Source of the DNA: Arthrobacter sp. GMC3
Lineage (GTDB): Bacteria > Actinomycetota > Actinomycetes > Actinomycetales > Micrococcaceae
Length of the DNA stretch: 64,000 nucleotides
Direction: 5' to 3'
Assembly (NCBI RefSeq): GCF_002929305.1
Contig: NZ_PJIO01000001.1
Span: forward strand, 186,001-250,000
The notes below the pieces were generated by a model. It did not search any database. It was given only the letters and a program-made list of their open reading frames with translations, and was not told where the DNA came from. The translations under genes were made by a program, and so were the position numbers. This document shows positions 1 through 9,752 of this stretch, in pieces (the stretch's first letter is position 1; every line of letters starts with the position of its first letter).

Positions 1-772
1 GTGAGACCTGGATGGTGAGTTTGGCGTGCAGCGTCCACTTCTTGAAGCGGAAGCCGGTGACCAGCAGGACCATCATGACGGGGAAGCCAAGGCTTCCAAT
101 GAAGCCGCCAATCATCAATGGAACCAGGATCCACAGATCGGCCTCATAGGGCACCACGCCGTCGGAATGCGGGGTGAATCCGGCATTGTTAAAAGCCGAA
201 ATGGAGTAAAACACCGCATGCCAGATGGCCTGGGGAAGCGATTCGCCCAGGATCAGGAAGCGCGGCGCCATAGCCAGGGCAAGGACGATCTCCACGGCCA
301 CGGAGGTGCTGATGACGATCCGCAGCAAGGTACCGACCTCGCCCAGGCGCCCGGCGTTCATGGCTTCCTGGGCGATCAGTTTGCCGCGGACGCCCAGGCG
401 CTTGCTGACCATCAAGGACATCAGAGAGGCCAATGTCAGGATGCCCAAACCGCCCACGAAGATGCCGATCAGGATCACCAGCTGGCCGAAGAAGGACCAA
501 TGCAGGGCCGTGGAAACTGTGGTCAGGCCGGTGACGCAAACAGCCGAGACGGCGGTGAACAAGGCATCGTGGAACGCGGTTGACTGGCCGTCACGGGCGG
601 CGGCCGGCAAGGACAGTGCCAGGGTAAAGGCCAGGATGACCAAGGCGAACACAATCAGCGCGAGCCTGGCGGGGGAGCTGTTGGCAACCCTGTCAACAAA
701 GTCGCGGACACGTGCCACGGAGGCCAGTGGCCAACTGTGGGTAATTGCGGGCTGGATGGGTTTAGTGGCCAA
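1..772 (-). CDS. TrkH-family potassium uptake channel subunit (partial, 3' end outside window)
   Basis: Membrane pore subunit of a Trk/Ktr-type K+ uptake system, normally gated by a cytosolic TrkA/KtrA NAD-binding partner that is not in this window. The reading frame is open from the TTG at 772 down to base 1, so the C-terminal part is missing. The N-terminal third shows a hydrophobic segment followed by the first selectivity-filter loop (AVCVTGLTTV) and, later, a second filter-like loop (ISAFNNAGF), the hallmark of the repeated MPM units of TrkH/KtrB. The TTG start is chosen because GGAGGG lies 12 nt upstream and no ATG is available. Family assignment is firm; Ktr versus Trk is open. Confidence 0.85.
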   Translation of the reverse strand, partial: MATKPIQPAITHSWPLASVARVRDFVDRVANSSPARLALIVFALVILAFTLALSLPAAARDGQSTAFHDALFTAVSAVCVTGLTTVSTALHWSFFGQLVILIGIFVGGLGILTLASLMSLMVSKRLGVRGKLIAQEAMNAGRLGEVGTLLRIVISTSVAVEIVLALAMAPRFLILGESLPQAIWHAVFYSISAFNNAGFTPHSDGVVPYEADLWILVPLMIGGFIGSLGFPVMMVLLVTGFRFKKWTLHAKLTIQVS

Positions 773-872
773 CGGCTGTGTTGTCCCTCCTACCCGTGTT
801 AAAAATCATCATTGTGCGGTGTTGCTGGTTTCAGTGGGGCAAAGGCGTCCGGAGTTAGATAGCCTGTGATGG

Positions 873-2084
873 ATGTCATCATTAGCCAGCTCCGGGCCAG
901 CAGCCGTCCCGACAAGCATAGTCTGCGATGCGGCCATGTCTGCGTACAATTTCGGTCCGCAGCACCCCATGTCACCCAAGCGGCTGGAGTTGACGGCTGC
1001 CTTGGCCAAGGAGTTGGGAATCTTTGACCTGCCTCAGGTCACCGTCGAGGCCTCCTACGTGGCGTCCGAGGATGAGCTGTCCGCTGTCCACAGCCGCGAC
1101 TACATTGCTGCGGTGCGACGGGTGGGGGAGGACCCCACGCGCAGCGATCCGGACCGCGGGCTGGGCACCGAAGACGACCCCGCATTTGCCGGGATGCACG
1201 AGGCCAGCGCCAGGCTGGCCGGCGCATCGTTGGTGGCGACGAGGGCCATCATCTCTGGGACGGCCGTGCGGGCCGTGAATTTTGGCGGCGGCATGCACCA
1301 TGCCTCACGCGAGAAGGCCTCGGGCTTTTGTATCTACAACGACGCCGCCATGGCCATCATGCGATTGCTGGACTCCGGCGTCTCCAAGGTTGCCTACATC
1401 GACATTGATGCCCACCACGGCGATGGCACCCAGGACATCTTCTGGAACGACCCCCGGGTTCTGACCATTTCCCTCCATGAATCAGGGTTGACTTTGTTCC
1501 CGGGCACGGGCTTCGCCAAGGACATTGGCGGTCCGGATGCCCAAGGAACGGCGGTGAACGTCGCCCTCCCCGCCGGAACGGGGGATGCCGGCTGGCTGCG
1601 AGCCTTCCACGCCGTGGTGCCCCACTTAGTGGAAGCCTTCGGTGCCGAGATCATCGTGAGCCAGCACGGCTGCGACTCCCATCGCGACGACGAACTCTCG
1701 CACCTGAACACCAGCATCGACGCCCAGCGTGAGGCCGCCCTGAGCATTGCCGTGTTGGCGGACAAGGTGTGCGGCGGCCGCTGGATTGCCACCGGTGGCG
1801 GAGGCTATAACATCATTGGCGTGGTGCCACGGGTATGGTCGCATCTGATGGCCATTGTGGCCGGGCGCCCGGTGCCGCTGCGCACCCCTGTGCCGGAACC
1901 GTGGCGCGATTACGTGCGCGACCAATACGGCAAGGTTGCCCCGTTGCTGATGGGTGAGGACGCCGATACTTGGTGGAGGTCGTGGGAGGTTGGCTACAAC
2001 CCTTCCGACGCCGTGGACCGCTCGGTCATGGCCACGCGCAAGGAAATCTTTCCGCTCTACGGCCTGGACCCCTGGTTCGACTGA
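873..2084 (+). CDS. acuC: Histone-deacetylase superfamily protein, acetoin utilization AcuC type
   Basis: Zinc-dependent deacylase of the class I HDAC fold. In bacteria AcuC removes acetyl groups from acetyl-CoA synthetase lysines and so couples acetate/acetoin use to acetylation state. Of 403 residues, the tandem His pair is at 142-143, the GFCIYND loop at 151-157, and the zinc ligands in YIDIDAHHGDG (about 175-185, Asp and His); a glycine-rich GGGGYN loop near residue 310 carries the usual catalytic-face tyrosine. A TAGCCT box 7 nt before the ATG suggests a leaderless transcript. It stands alone on its strand; the substrate here is not shown by context. Confidence 0.85.
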   Translation: MSSLASSGPAAVPTSIVCDAAMSAYNFGPQHPMSPKRLELTAALAKELGIFDLPQVTVEASYVASEDELSAVHSRDYIAAVRRVGEDPTRSDPDRGLGTEDDPAFAGMHEASARLAGASLVATRAIISGTAVRAVNFGGGMHHASREKASGFCIYNDAAMAIMRLLDSGVSKVAYIDIDAHHGDGTQDIFWNDPRVLTISLHESGLTLFPGTGFAKDIGGPDAQGTAVNVALPAGTGDAGWLRAFHAVVPHLVEAFGAEIIVSQHGCDSHRDDELSHLNTSIDAQREAALSIAVLADKVCGGRWIATGGGGYNIIGVVPRVWSHLMAIVAGRPVPLRTPVPEPWRDYVRDQYGKVAPLLMGEDADTWWRSWEVGYNPSDAVDRSVMATRKEIFPLYGLDPWFD

Positions 2085-2172
2085 TCCCCACTTGTGGCCC
2101 AACGATTCAGTGGATGCCGTGACTAAAACCGCCGAAGATGCCGTGAGGGGAATATGTCGCTAGGGTAGTGGC

Positions 2173-2745
2173 ATGGTTGTCGAAGAAGTATTTGCTGTCA
2201 TTGCCGAAGGAACCCGTCGCGATATCTTGGCCTCACTGGCCAAGGAGCACAAGGCGGTAGGGCAGCTGGTTGAAGAATTGGGTGTTTCCCAGCCCACAGT
2301 CTCCAAGCACCTGCGCGTTCTGCGTGAGGCAGGCGTGGTGACCATGCGGGCGCAGGGGCAGAAGCGCTTCTACAGCATCAACACCGCACCGTTGGCGTTG
2401 GTCTCGGAGTGGCTCCACGGCTTGGGCGCCGGATTCACCGATAGCGCCGAGGCCGTGGTGGCGACTGTGCCGGCCGCCTCCGTGCCGCAGCAGGCGGCGC
2501 CCGTGCGTACCCCCGCGGTGAATCCCCGCACGGCCGTGGTTCCCGCACCGCCAGCCCAGGACGCCGTTGTGAGGGAGCTCGTACCGGCTGTGGCGGGTCG
2601 CCCGGCCGAGGCCACCGTCGTCGCCCATTCTGTGGAGAGCGATGGCACGGTGCAACAGCAGATCACCCGAAGTGTGGGCAGGGCCGCCAACAAGGCGGCG
2701 GACTTGCTGGCCAACCTGCCCTCGTTTAGGCGCCGCAAGGACTGA
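2173..2745 (+). CDS. ArsR-type winged-helix regulator with Ala/Pro-rich tail
   Basis: Small DNA-binding repressor-like protein. Residues 1-85 form an ArsR-type winged helix (SQPTVSKHLRVLREAGVV recognition region, then a QKRFYSIN wing). After the domain come about 80 residues of Ala/Pro/Val-rich sequence and a basic C-terminus. There are no metal-binding cysteines, so it is probably not a metal sensor. TAGGGT lies 6 nt before the ATG, consistent with a leaderless start. It sits between acuC and gdhA, both on the same strand, but no operator could be assigned. The effector is unknown. Confidence 0.75.
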   Translation: MVVEEVFAVIAEGTRRDILASLAKEHKAVGQLVEELGVSQPTVSKHLRVLREAGVVTMRAQGQKRFYSINTAPLALVSEWLHGLGAGFTDSAEAVVATVPAASVPQQAAPVRTPAVNPRTAVVPAPPAQDAVVRELVPAVAGRPAEATVVAHSVESDGTVQQQITRSVGRAANKAADLLANLPSFRRRKD

Positions 2746-2893
2746 TCCGAGGACCGGGCGGCTCCCAAATGGCCCGCTGCTTGGTTCATTTATGCACGAT
2801 CATGCGTGCGGTCTCGATGGGTAAGAAAAATTGGCTTAAGTTCTCCCCTGACTGGAAAATTGCAAGTGAGCATATTTATGCGCTACTTCTTAG

Positions 2894-4258
<1,365 letters not shown>

Positions 4259-4273
4259 CCTCCAGCTATATAG

Positions 4274-4320
4274 AAAAGCACCCTTGCCCGGCGTCCCAGA
4301 CGCTGCGCAAGGGTGCTTTT
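4274..4320. terminator. Bidirectional rho-independent terminator between gdhA and xylB
   Basis: A perfect 13-bp stem (AAAAGCACCCTTG pairing with CAAGGGTGCTTTT) with a 21-nt loop. The T tracts at both outer ends make it usable for both converging genes. Confidence 0.9.
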
Positions 4321-4329
4321 GTTATTCAG

Positions 4330-5814
4330 CTAGACCCCGGCGACGGTCCGGTACTGCGCCAGGATCTCGGCTCGATGATCCGCCGGAGGAGAAGCAATGC
4401 TCTCCAACGCCCAGTCGGGCCGCGTGCCGTTCAGGCTCCAGGCCGCTTGGACGGCCGCCCCACGGGCCACATATTCCCCAGGCGTGGGCACCACCAGGGG
4501 GACGTCGAACACCTGACCGGCCACCACTTGGACGGCAGTGTTTTGCACGGCACCGCCAATCAGTAGGATCCTGGTAACAGCCATGCCCGCCGCCTGGATG
4601 GCGGCAAGCCCGCCAGCCAGTCCACACAGCATGCCCTCGATCGATGCCCGGGCAATGTTTTCCCGCGTCGTCGAGGCGATACTCAAGCCATGAAAGCTCG
4701 CCGTGGCGTCGGGCAGGTTCGGTGTCCGTTCGCCTTCAAAATACGGGACAAGAACGACGCCGGCACTGCCGGGTTTTGCTGCCAGGGCCAGCCTGGCAAA
4801 CTCGTCGAAGTCAACGCCGAGCAGCTCCGCCGTCGTACTGAGAATACGGGCGGCATTCAAGGTGACGACGATCGGGAGGTAGGCGCCAGAGGCGTCGGCA
4901 AAGCCAGCAATGGTCCCGGTGGTATCAGCATCGGGGTGCTCGCTGACGGCAAAGACCGTGCCGCTGGTACCCACTGAAACCACCACGTCACCGGGTACAG
5001 CACCCAGTCCCAGTGCGCCCGCCGCGTTGTCGCCCGCGCCTGCCCCGACTTTGATCGAGGTCCCGCCGGGACCCTCACAGAGACTGGGGTGGATGGTGCC
5101 AACCACTGCCGACGGCGCCGCGACCTTGGGCAGGATGATCGCGCCGGCAGCGCGCGCGCCAGCCGTGGAACTCTGACTCGGCGCCGCCTCGCATGCCGAG
5201 CGGCCGAATGCCAGTTCAAACAACCCTAGGTCGTACGATTCGGTGTGGGGCGACCAGTAGCCGGTGCCGCTGGCGTCGGAACGGTCGGTGACCAGCTGAT
5301 CTAGATTCGGTCCCAGCGGGCTTTCCCCCGCAGGGCCGTAGCCACGCAGGCGCCAAGAAAGCCAGTCGTGGGGGAGTGCAACGGCCGCCACCTTGTCTAC
5401 AAGAGCCGGCTCGTTGTCGCGCACCCACCTGATCTTGGTGATGGTGAATGAGGCCACCGGGACCGAGCCGCATCGTTGGGCCAGGTCCGCCGCCCCTATC
5501 TCGGCGACGAGATCATCGGCTGCCCCGGCGGATCGGGTGTCGTTCCACAAGAGGGCATCGCGAAGAACGCGGCCGTCGGCGTCCAAGAGGACCATGCCGT
5601 GCTGTTGGCCCGCCACCGAGATGGCGGAGACATCGGTGAGTCCACCGGCGTCGTCAAGGGCCTCAAGCAAGGCCTCCCACCAGTGTGACGGGGCAATTTC
5701 GGACCCGTCAGGATGGGAGGCCTTGCCTGTACGGACTGTTTGTCCGGTGCCGGCGTCGACGATCAGGACCTTGCAGCTTTGAGTCGAGGAGTCGACGCCG
5801 GCAACGAGTGTCAT
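4330..5814 (-). CDS. xylB: Xylulokinase
   Basis: FGGY-family sugar kinase that phosphorylates D-xylulose to xylulose 5-phosphate, feeding the pentose phosphate pathway. The 494 residues match the family. The N-terminal ATPase fold begins VAGVDSSTQSCK, followed by the GQQHGMV substrate motif; the second actin-like domain has GAGAGDNAAGALG and a C-terminal LIGGAVQN stretch. It starts 3 nt after the xylA stop, so it is translated from the xylA transcript, and it ends at the bidirectional terminator. Xylulose rather than another ketose is assigned because of the xylA partner. Confidence 0.93.
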   Translation of the reverse strand: MTLVAGVDSSTQSCKVLIVDAGTGQTVRTGKASHPDGSEIAPSHWWEALLEALDDAGGLTDVSAISVAGQQHGMVLLDADGRVLRDALLWNDTRSAGAADDLVAEIGAADLAQRCGSVPVASFTITKIRWVRDNEPALVDKVAAVALPHDWLSWRLRGYGPAGESPLGPNLDQLVTDRSDASGTGYWSPHTESYDLGLFELAFGRSACEAAPSQSSTAGARAAGAIILPKVAAPSAVVGTIHPSLCEGPGGTSIKVGAGAGDNAAGALGLGAVPGDVVVSVGTSGTVFAVSEHPDADTTGTIAGFADASGAYLPIVVTLNAARILSTTAELLGVDFDEFARLALAAKPGSAGVVLVPYFEGERTPNLPDATASFHGLSIASTTRENIARASIEGMLCGLAGGLAAIQAAGMAVTRILLIGGAVQNTAVQVVAGQVFDVPLVVPTPGEYVARGAAVQAAWSLNGTRPDWALESIASPPADHRAEILAQYRTVAGV

Positions 5815-5817
5815 GGG

Positions 5818-7008
5818 TTACCGGGCCCCGAGCAGGTGCTCGATGAACAGCTGCTGGAGCTTCACAAAGCCGAAGCCCTTGCCGCCGAAGTAGGCTTCCG
5901 TGTCGAAGTCCTCGTAGGAGGACTTGTCCGCCCGCAGCGCCTCGTAGCTTTCGCCCGGGTCCAAGGTGGGCTCGTTGATTTCCTGGACGCGGGAGGCGAG
6001 TAGGGCTGCCTGGACCTCGGGGTCGGCGCGGAAAGCTGCGGCACGTTCCTTCAGGAGCAGGTAGGTGCGCATGTTGGCGGCTGCGGAGTCCCAGACACCG
6101 TTGATGTCCTCGGTGCGGGAGGGCTTGTAGTCGAAGTGGCGCGGGCCGGTGTAGGTCTGGCCGCCGTTCGGTCCACCGTTTTCCAGCAAGTCCACTAAGG
6201 AGAAGGCGTTTTGCAGGTCGCCGTGGCCAAACACCAGGTCCTGATCAAACTTGATGCCGCGCTGGCCGTTGAGGTCAATGTGGAACAGTTTGCCCTGGTC
6301 CAGGGCCTGAGCGATGCCGTGGGTGAAGTTCAGCCCGGCCATCTGCTCGTGGCCGGTTTCCGGGTTGACGCCGACCAGTTCGGGGCGATCCAGAGTTTCG
6401 ATGAAGGCCAGGGCGTGTCCCACGGTGGGCAGCAGGATATCTCCGCGGGGTTCGTTCGGCTTGGGCTCAATGGCGAAGCGGATGTTGTAGCCCTTATCAG
6501 TGACGTAGTCACCGAGCAGATTTACTGCCTCACGATAGCGTGCCAAGGCGCCGCGGATGTCCTTGGCGGCGTCGTATTCGCTGCCTTCACGCCCTCCCCA
6601 CATGACGAACGTCTCGGCACCGAGCTCGGCGGCCAAATCAATGTTCTCGATGACCTTACGCAGAGCGAAGCGGCGGACGCCGCGGTCATTGCTGGTGAAG
6701 CCGCCGTCCTTGAAGACCGGGTGGGTGAACAAGTTGGTGGTGACCATGGGCACGATCAAGCCGGTGGCGTCCAGGGCACCCTTGAGCCGGTCGATCTCAT
6801 GCTGGCGCTGCGCGGGTGTCGCGTCGAAGGGGAACAAATCGTTGTCGTGGAAGGTCAGGCCATAGGCGCCCAGATCGCTGAGTTTGTTCACGGCCTCCAC
6901 GGTGTCCAAGGGTGGCCGGGTAGCGGAGCCGAACGGGTCAGCAGCCTCCCAGCCCACTGTCCAGAGGCCGAAGGAAAATTTGTCGTCGCGAGTGGGCTCG
7001 AGTGTCAT
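5818..7008 (-). CDS. xylA: Xylose isomerase
   Basis: Metal-dependent TIM-barrel enzyme that converts D-xylose to D-xylulose. At 396 residues it matches the short (class I) actinobacterial enzymes. Visible motifs include the FHDNDLFPF catalytic-histidine segment near residue 53, the VMWGGREG loop, and [10 protein letters not shown] with the metal-bridging glutamate. The ATG at 7008 is preferred over an in-frame ATG 30 nt upstream because GGAG sits 7 nt before it and the family begins with this segment. It is the first gene of xylAB, with its own promoter and an operator overlapping the -10. No xylose transporter is encoded nearby. Confidence 0.95.
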   Translation of the reverse strand: MTLEPTRDDKFSFGLWTVGWEAADPFGSATRPPLDTVEAVNKLSDLGAYGLTFHDNDLFPFDATPAQRQHEIDRLKGALDATGLIVPMVTTNLFTHPVFKDGGFTSNDRGVRRFALRKVIENIDLAAELGAETFVMWGGREGSEYDAAKDIRGALARYREAVNLLGDYVTDKGYNIRFAIEPKPNEPRGDILLPTVGHALAFIETLDRPELVGVNPETGHEQMAGLNFTHGIAQALDQGKLFHIDLNGQRGIKFDQDLVFGHGDLQNAFSLVDLLENGGPNGGQTYTGPRHFDYKPSRTEDINGVWDSAAANMRTYLLLKERAAAFRADPEVQAALLASRVQEINEPTLDPGESYEALRADKSSYEDFDTEAYFGGKGFGFVKLQQLFIEHLLGAR

Positions 7009-7023
7009 AGTAGTTCTCCGATT

Positions 7024-7039
7024 TGTGGTGGCGGTCACA
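7024..7039. promoter_or_regulatory. CRP/GlxR-like site in the xylA leader
   Basis: TGTGG-N6-TCACA matches 9 of the 10 conserved positions of the TGTGA-N6-TCACA consensus known for CRP/GlxR proteins. It lies just downstream of the predicted xylA transcription start, where a bound protein would hinder rather than help transcription. It may be fortuitous. Confidence 0.35.
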
Positions 7040-7042
7040 GTT

Positions 7043-7067
7043 AATAAGTTCTGTACTCAAACATATT
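7043..7067. promoter_or_regulatory. Probable operator of the xylose ROK regulator
   Basis: An imperfect inverted repeat (AATAAGTTC, 7-nt spacer, AAACATATT; 7 of 9 positions pair) covers the xylA -10 box. AT-rich split palindromes over the promoter are typical of ROK-family xylose repressors, and such a regulator is encoded at 8510. The regulator-site link is inferred. Confidence 0.5.
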
Positions 7068-7087
7068 GGGTTTTTCTGCTGTGTCAA
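7060..7087 (-). promoter_or_regulatory. xylAB promoter
   Basis: On the minus strand a consensus -35 TTGACA (7082-7087) is separated by 16 nt from TATGTT (-10, 7060-7065). Transcription would start about 45 nt before the xylA ATG. Confidence 0.65.
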
Positions 7088-7169
7088 CCCCTTTTCGCGA
7101 ATAGATTTCAGAGCAATGAACCTACTATCGACGCTTGATGGGGGTAGATGTTGAGCCATGAAAGCTGTT

Positions 7170-7188
7170 ATGTTGTGTTTCACATCAT
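7170..7188. promoter_or_regulatory. Inverted repeat upstream of the alditol oxidase gene
   Basis: ATGTTGTG-TTT-CACATCAT pairs at 7 of 8 positions and lies 34 nt before the oxidase ATG. It is probably an operator or activator site for the rightward transcript. It differs from the AT-rich repeat over the xylA promoter, so a second regulator is possible. Confidence 0.4.
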
Positions 7189-7222
7189 ATTAACGAGGCG
7201 TGCAGCACGAATGGAGTGACCC

Positions 7223-8500
7223 ATGACAGTAAAACAAGACACTCTCGAATGGAACTGGGCCGGAAATTACAGTTACGGGGCCACGGAGATCCACTTTCCA
7301 ACAACACTCGAGGAGCTCCGGTCCTTGGTGGCCGGGGCCTCAGCGGTGCGGGCGCTTGGCTCCCGGCACTCCTTTAACTCTTTGGCTGACTCCGACGGCG
7401 TGCTGGTGAGCCTGACCGCGCTGGAACCCAACATTCGCATCGATGCCGAGGCTGGCACCGTCACCGCCAGTGCCGGAACCACCTACGGCGTACTCGCGGC
7501 CGAGCTCAAACGTCAGGGCTATGCGCTGCACAACCTGGCCTCCCTGCCGCACATCTCCATTGCCGGCGCTATTGCCACTGCCACCCATGGTTCGGGGGAC
7601 GGCAATGGAAACCTGGCCACAGCGGTGGTTGGCTTGAGCTTCGTGGACGCTGCCGGCGGACTGCATACCGTCAGTCGCCAGCAGACTCCCGACTTTGCCG
7701 CCTATGTAGTGGGCTTGGGCATGCTGGGGATCCTCACGGAGGTGACCTTGCGGATCGAAGCCGACTTCATGGTGGCTCAGCACGTGTACACGGACCTGCC
7801 TTGGGATGCTGTCCTGGAAAACTTTGACGATCTCACCTCCCGCGCCTACTCCGTGAGCCTGTTTACGGACTGGCGAGGGGACACTGTGGGGCAAGCCTGG
7901 TTTAAGCAGCGCCAAGGTGACGGCCGCACGGAGGAGTATCCGGCGTCGTTGCTTGGTGGCACGGCGGCAACGGCGCAAATGCATCCTTTGCCGGGCGTCT
8001 CGGCCGTGAACTGCACCCCGCAACTAGGTGTCGCCGGGAACAGCTCGGACCGGCTCTCGCACTTCCGCATGGACTACCTGCCCAGCAGCGGCAATGAGAT
8101 CCAAAGCGAATACCTGCTGCCCCGCGAGCATGCCCGTGCGGCCATCACCGCCATGCGCCAGCTCTCGGCCATTATTTCGCCGTTGTTGCTGGTGGCCGAG
8201 ATCCGCACCATTGCCGCAGATGACCTGTGGTTGAGCCCCAACTATGGCCGCGACGGCATTGGCCTGCATTTCACCTGGCGGCTGGATCAAGGGGGCGTAG
8301 AGGCCGTGTTACCGCTGATCGAGGAGGCACTTGCGCCGTTTGACGCCCGGCCGCACTGGGGGAAGGTTTTCTCCTCCGAGGCCGGCGACCTGGCCCCGCT
8401 GTACCCCAAATTTGACCAGTTCACGGCCCTCGCAAAATCCCTAGACCCAACAGGGAAATTCCGCAACGACTTCTTGAACCGGACCGTCCTTGGCCAGTAA
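7223..8500 (+). CDS. Alditol/xylitol oxidase (FAD-dependent)
   Basis: Flavoprotein of the vanillyl-alcohol-oxidase fold that oxidises a terminal alcohol of sugar alcohols such as xylitol or sorbitol with O2, giving the aldose and H2O2. The FAD-binding region includes ALGSRHSFN near residue 45, whose histidine is the covalent flavin attachment site in AldO-type enzymes, and SIAGAIATATHGSGDGNG near residue 110. Length (425) fits the family. It is divergent from xylA and followed after 9 nt by the ROK regulator, so the two are probably co-transcribed. Converting xylitol to xylose would feed xylA; that link is inferred. Confidence 0.85.
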   Translation: MTVKQDTLEWNWAGNYSYGATEIHFPTTLEELRSLVAGASAVRALGSRHSFNSLADSDGVLVSLTALEPNIRIDAEAGTVTASAGTTYGVLAAELKRQGYALHNLASLPHISIAGAIATATHGSGDGNGNLATAVVGLSFVDAAGGLHTVSRQQTPDFAAYVVGLGMLGILTEVTLRIEADFMVAQHVYTDLPWDAVLENFDDLTSRAYSVSLFTDWRGDTVGQAWFKQRQGDGRTEEYPASLLGGTAATAQMHPLPGVSAVNCTPQLGVAGNSSDRLSHFRMDYLPSSGNEIQSEYLLPREHARAAITAMRQLSAIISPLLLVAEIRTIAADDLWLSPNYGRDGIGLHFTWRLDQGGVEAVLPLIEEALAPFDARPHWGKVFSSEAGDLAPLYPKFDQFTALAKSLDPTGKFRNDFLNRTVLGQ

Positions 8501-8509
8501 AGGGCGCTC

Positions 8510-9736
8510 ATGAGAGAAAATGGGGTCATGCCCATCGCAGAAACGCCGAAAAACCCCGAACCGGGTACTGAGCTTGCCCGATCCGGGAGCCCGGCCAGTA
8601 GCCCGGGGCGGATTCTGACCTTGGTCCACCGCCATGGCTCCCTGAGCCGTGCGCAATTGACGCGGCTGACGGGGTTGAACAGGTCAACAGTGGGTGTCTT
8701 GATAGCCGCTCTTGCCGCCCAGGGCCTCCTCTACGAAGCGGCGCCGGAGGGGGAAGCTCAGGTGGGTCGCCCGAGCCCGGAGGTCCACCCCAATCCCGCT
8801 GTGGCGGCCTTGGCCGTCAACCCGGAGATTGACGCGGTAACCATCGGTCTCGTGGGGCTCGGTGGGAGGGTCTTCAAGAAGATTCGTTACCCCACGCAGC
8901 GGATTCCCACGGCGGCCGAGGCGGTCAACATTGCCGCGGCTGTGATTGCCGGGATGCGCGGGGAACTTGATGCGCAGTACCGCGTCGTGGGGGTGGGGGT
9001 CGCCGTGCCCGGCCTGGTCACCGGGGTCGACGGAGTGGTCCGTCACGCCCCGCACCTGGACTGGCATAACGAGCCGGTGGCGGACATGATGGCCGCGGCG
9101 ACCGGATATCGGGTCCGGGTGGCCAACGACGCCTCCCTGGCAGCTGAAGCCGAGATGACTTTTGGCGCGGCCACAGGAATTGCGAATCTGATCTACCTCA
9201 ACGGTGGTGCCAGCGGGATCGGCGGTGGCATTGTGGCCGACGGCCGGTTACTGACGGGGGTGTCGGGATATGCGGGCGAGATTGGCCACACGCTGGTGCG
9301 CAGCGACGGCATCAGCTGCCATTGCGGTGCGTTTGGGTGTTTGGAGACCGAGGTGCGCCAGGCTCCGCTGCTTGCCGCCCTTAAGCTCGACGCCGGTGAT
9401 CCGGCCGCGTTGGCCCGCGCCCTGCGTGCCACCGAGGATCCGGCGGTGACAGCCGAAGTGGACCGGCAGATTGCCCATCTGGCCACAGCAATAGGCAACG
9501 TGGTCAACGTCTTTAACCCGGAAGCTGTGGTGCTGGACGGTTTCCTGGCCGCCCTGTACTCGGCCGCTCCGGAGCAGCTGCTGGCGGCAGTATCTGCTCG
9601 CTCCATGCGGGAGCCGGGCGCCCAGGTCACCATCCATCCGGCAGCTTTGGGAGCTGATTTGATGATGGTGGGCGCGGCGGAACTAGCCTTTGCGGCATTA
9701 CTGGCCGACCCTGCGGGCTTCATGGAAGCTCGCTGA
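8510..9736 (+). CDS. ROK-family transcriptional regulator, probable xylose repressor
   Basis: Residues about 25-85 are a MarR-like winged helix (GSLSRAQLTRLTGLNRSTVGVLI), and the rest is a ROK sugar-kinase-like domain with an NGGASGIGGGIVADG loop and the zinc-type CHCGAFGCLE motif. This layout matches XylR/NagC regulators, which leave DNA on binding a sugar. It is in the same transcript as the alditol oxidase, back to back with xylAB. The ATG at 8510 is used; an in-frame ATG at 8528, also with a purine-rich upstream, is possible. Xylose as effector is inferred from position. Confidence 0.8.
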   Translation: MRENGVMPIAETPKNPEPGTELARSGSPASSPGRILTLVHRHGSLSRAQLTRLTGLNRSTVGVLIAALAAQGLLYEAAPEGEAQVGRPSPEVHPNPAVAALAVNPEIDAVTIGLVGLGGRVFKKIRYPTQRIPTAAEAVNIAAAVIAGMRGELDAQYRVVGVGVAVPGLVTGVDGVVRHAPHLDWHNEPVADMMAAATGYRVRVANDASLAAEAEMTFGAATGIANLIYLNGGASGIGGGIVADGRLLTGVSGYAGEIGHTLVRSDGISCHCGAFGCLETEVRQAPLLAALKLDAGDPAALARALRATEDPAVTAEVDRQIAHLATAIGNVVNVFNPEAVVLDGFLAALYSAAPEQLLAAVSARSMREPGAQVTIHPAALGADLMMVGAAELAFAALLADPAGFMEAR

Positions 9737-9752
9737 GCCGGCCAGCAGTAAG

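Noticed and set aside
26..869. Plus-strand frames over the first 800 bases
   Set aside because: Opposite-strand shadows of the TrkH gene, which shows both selectivity-filter motifs.
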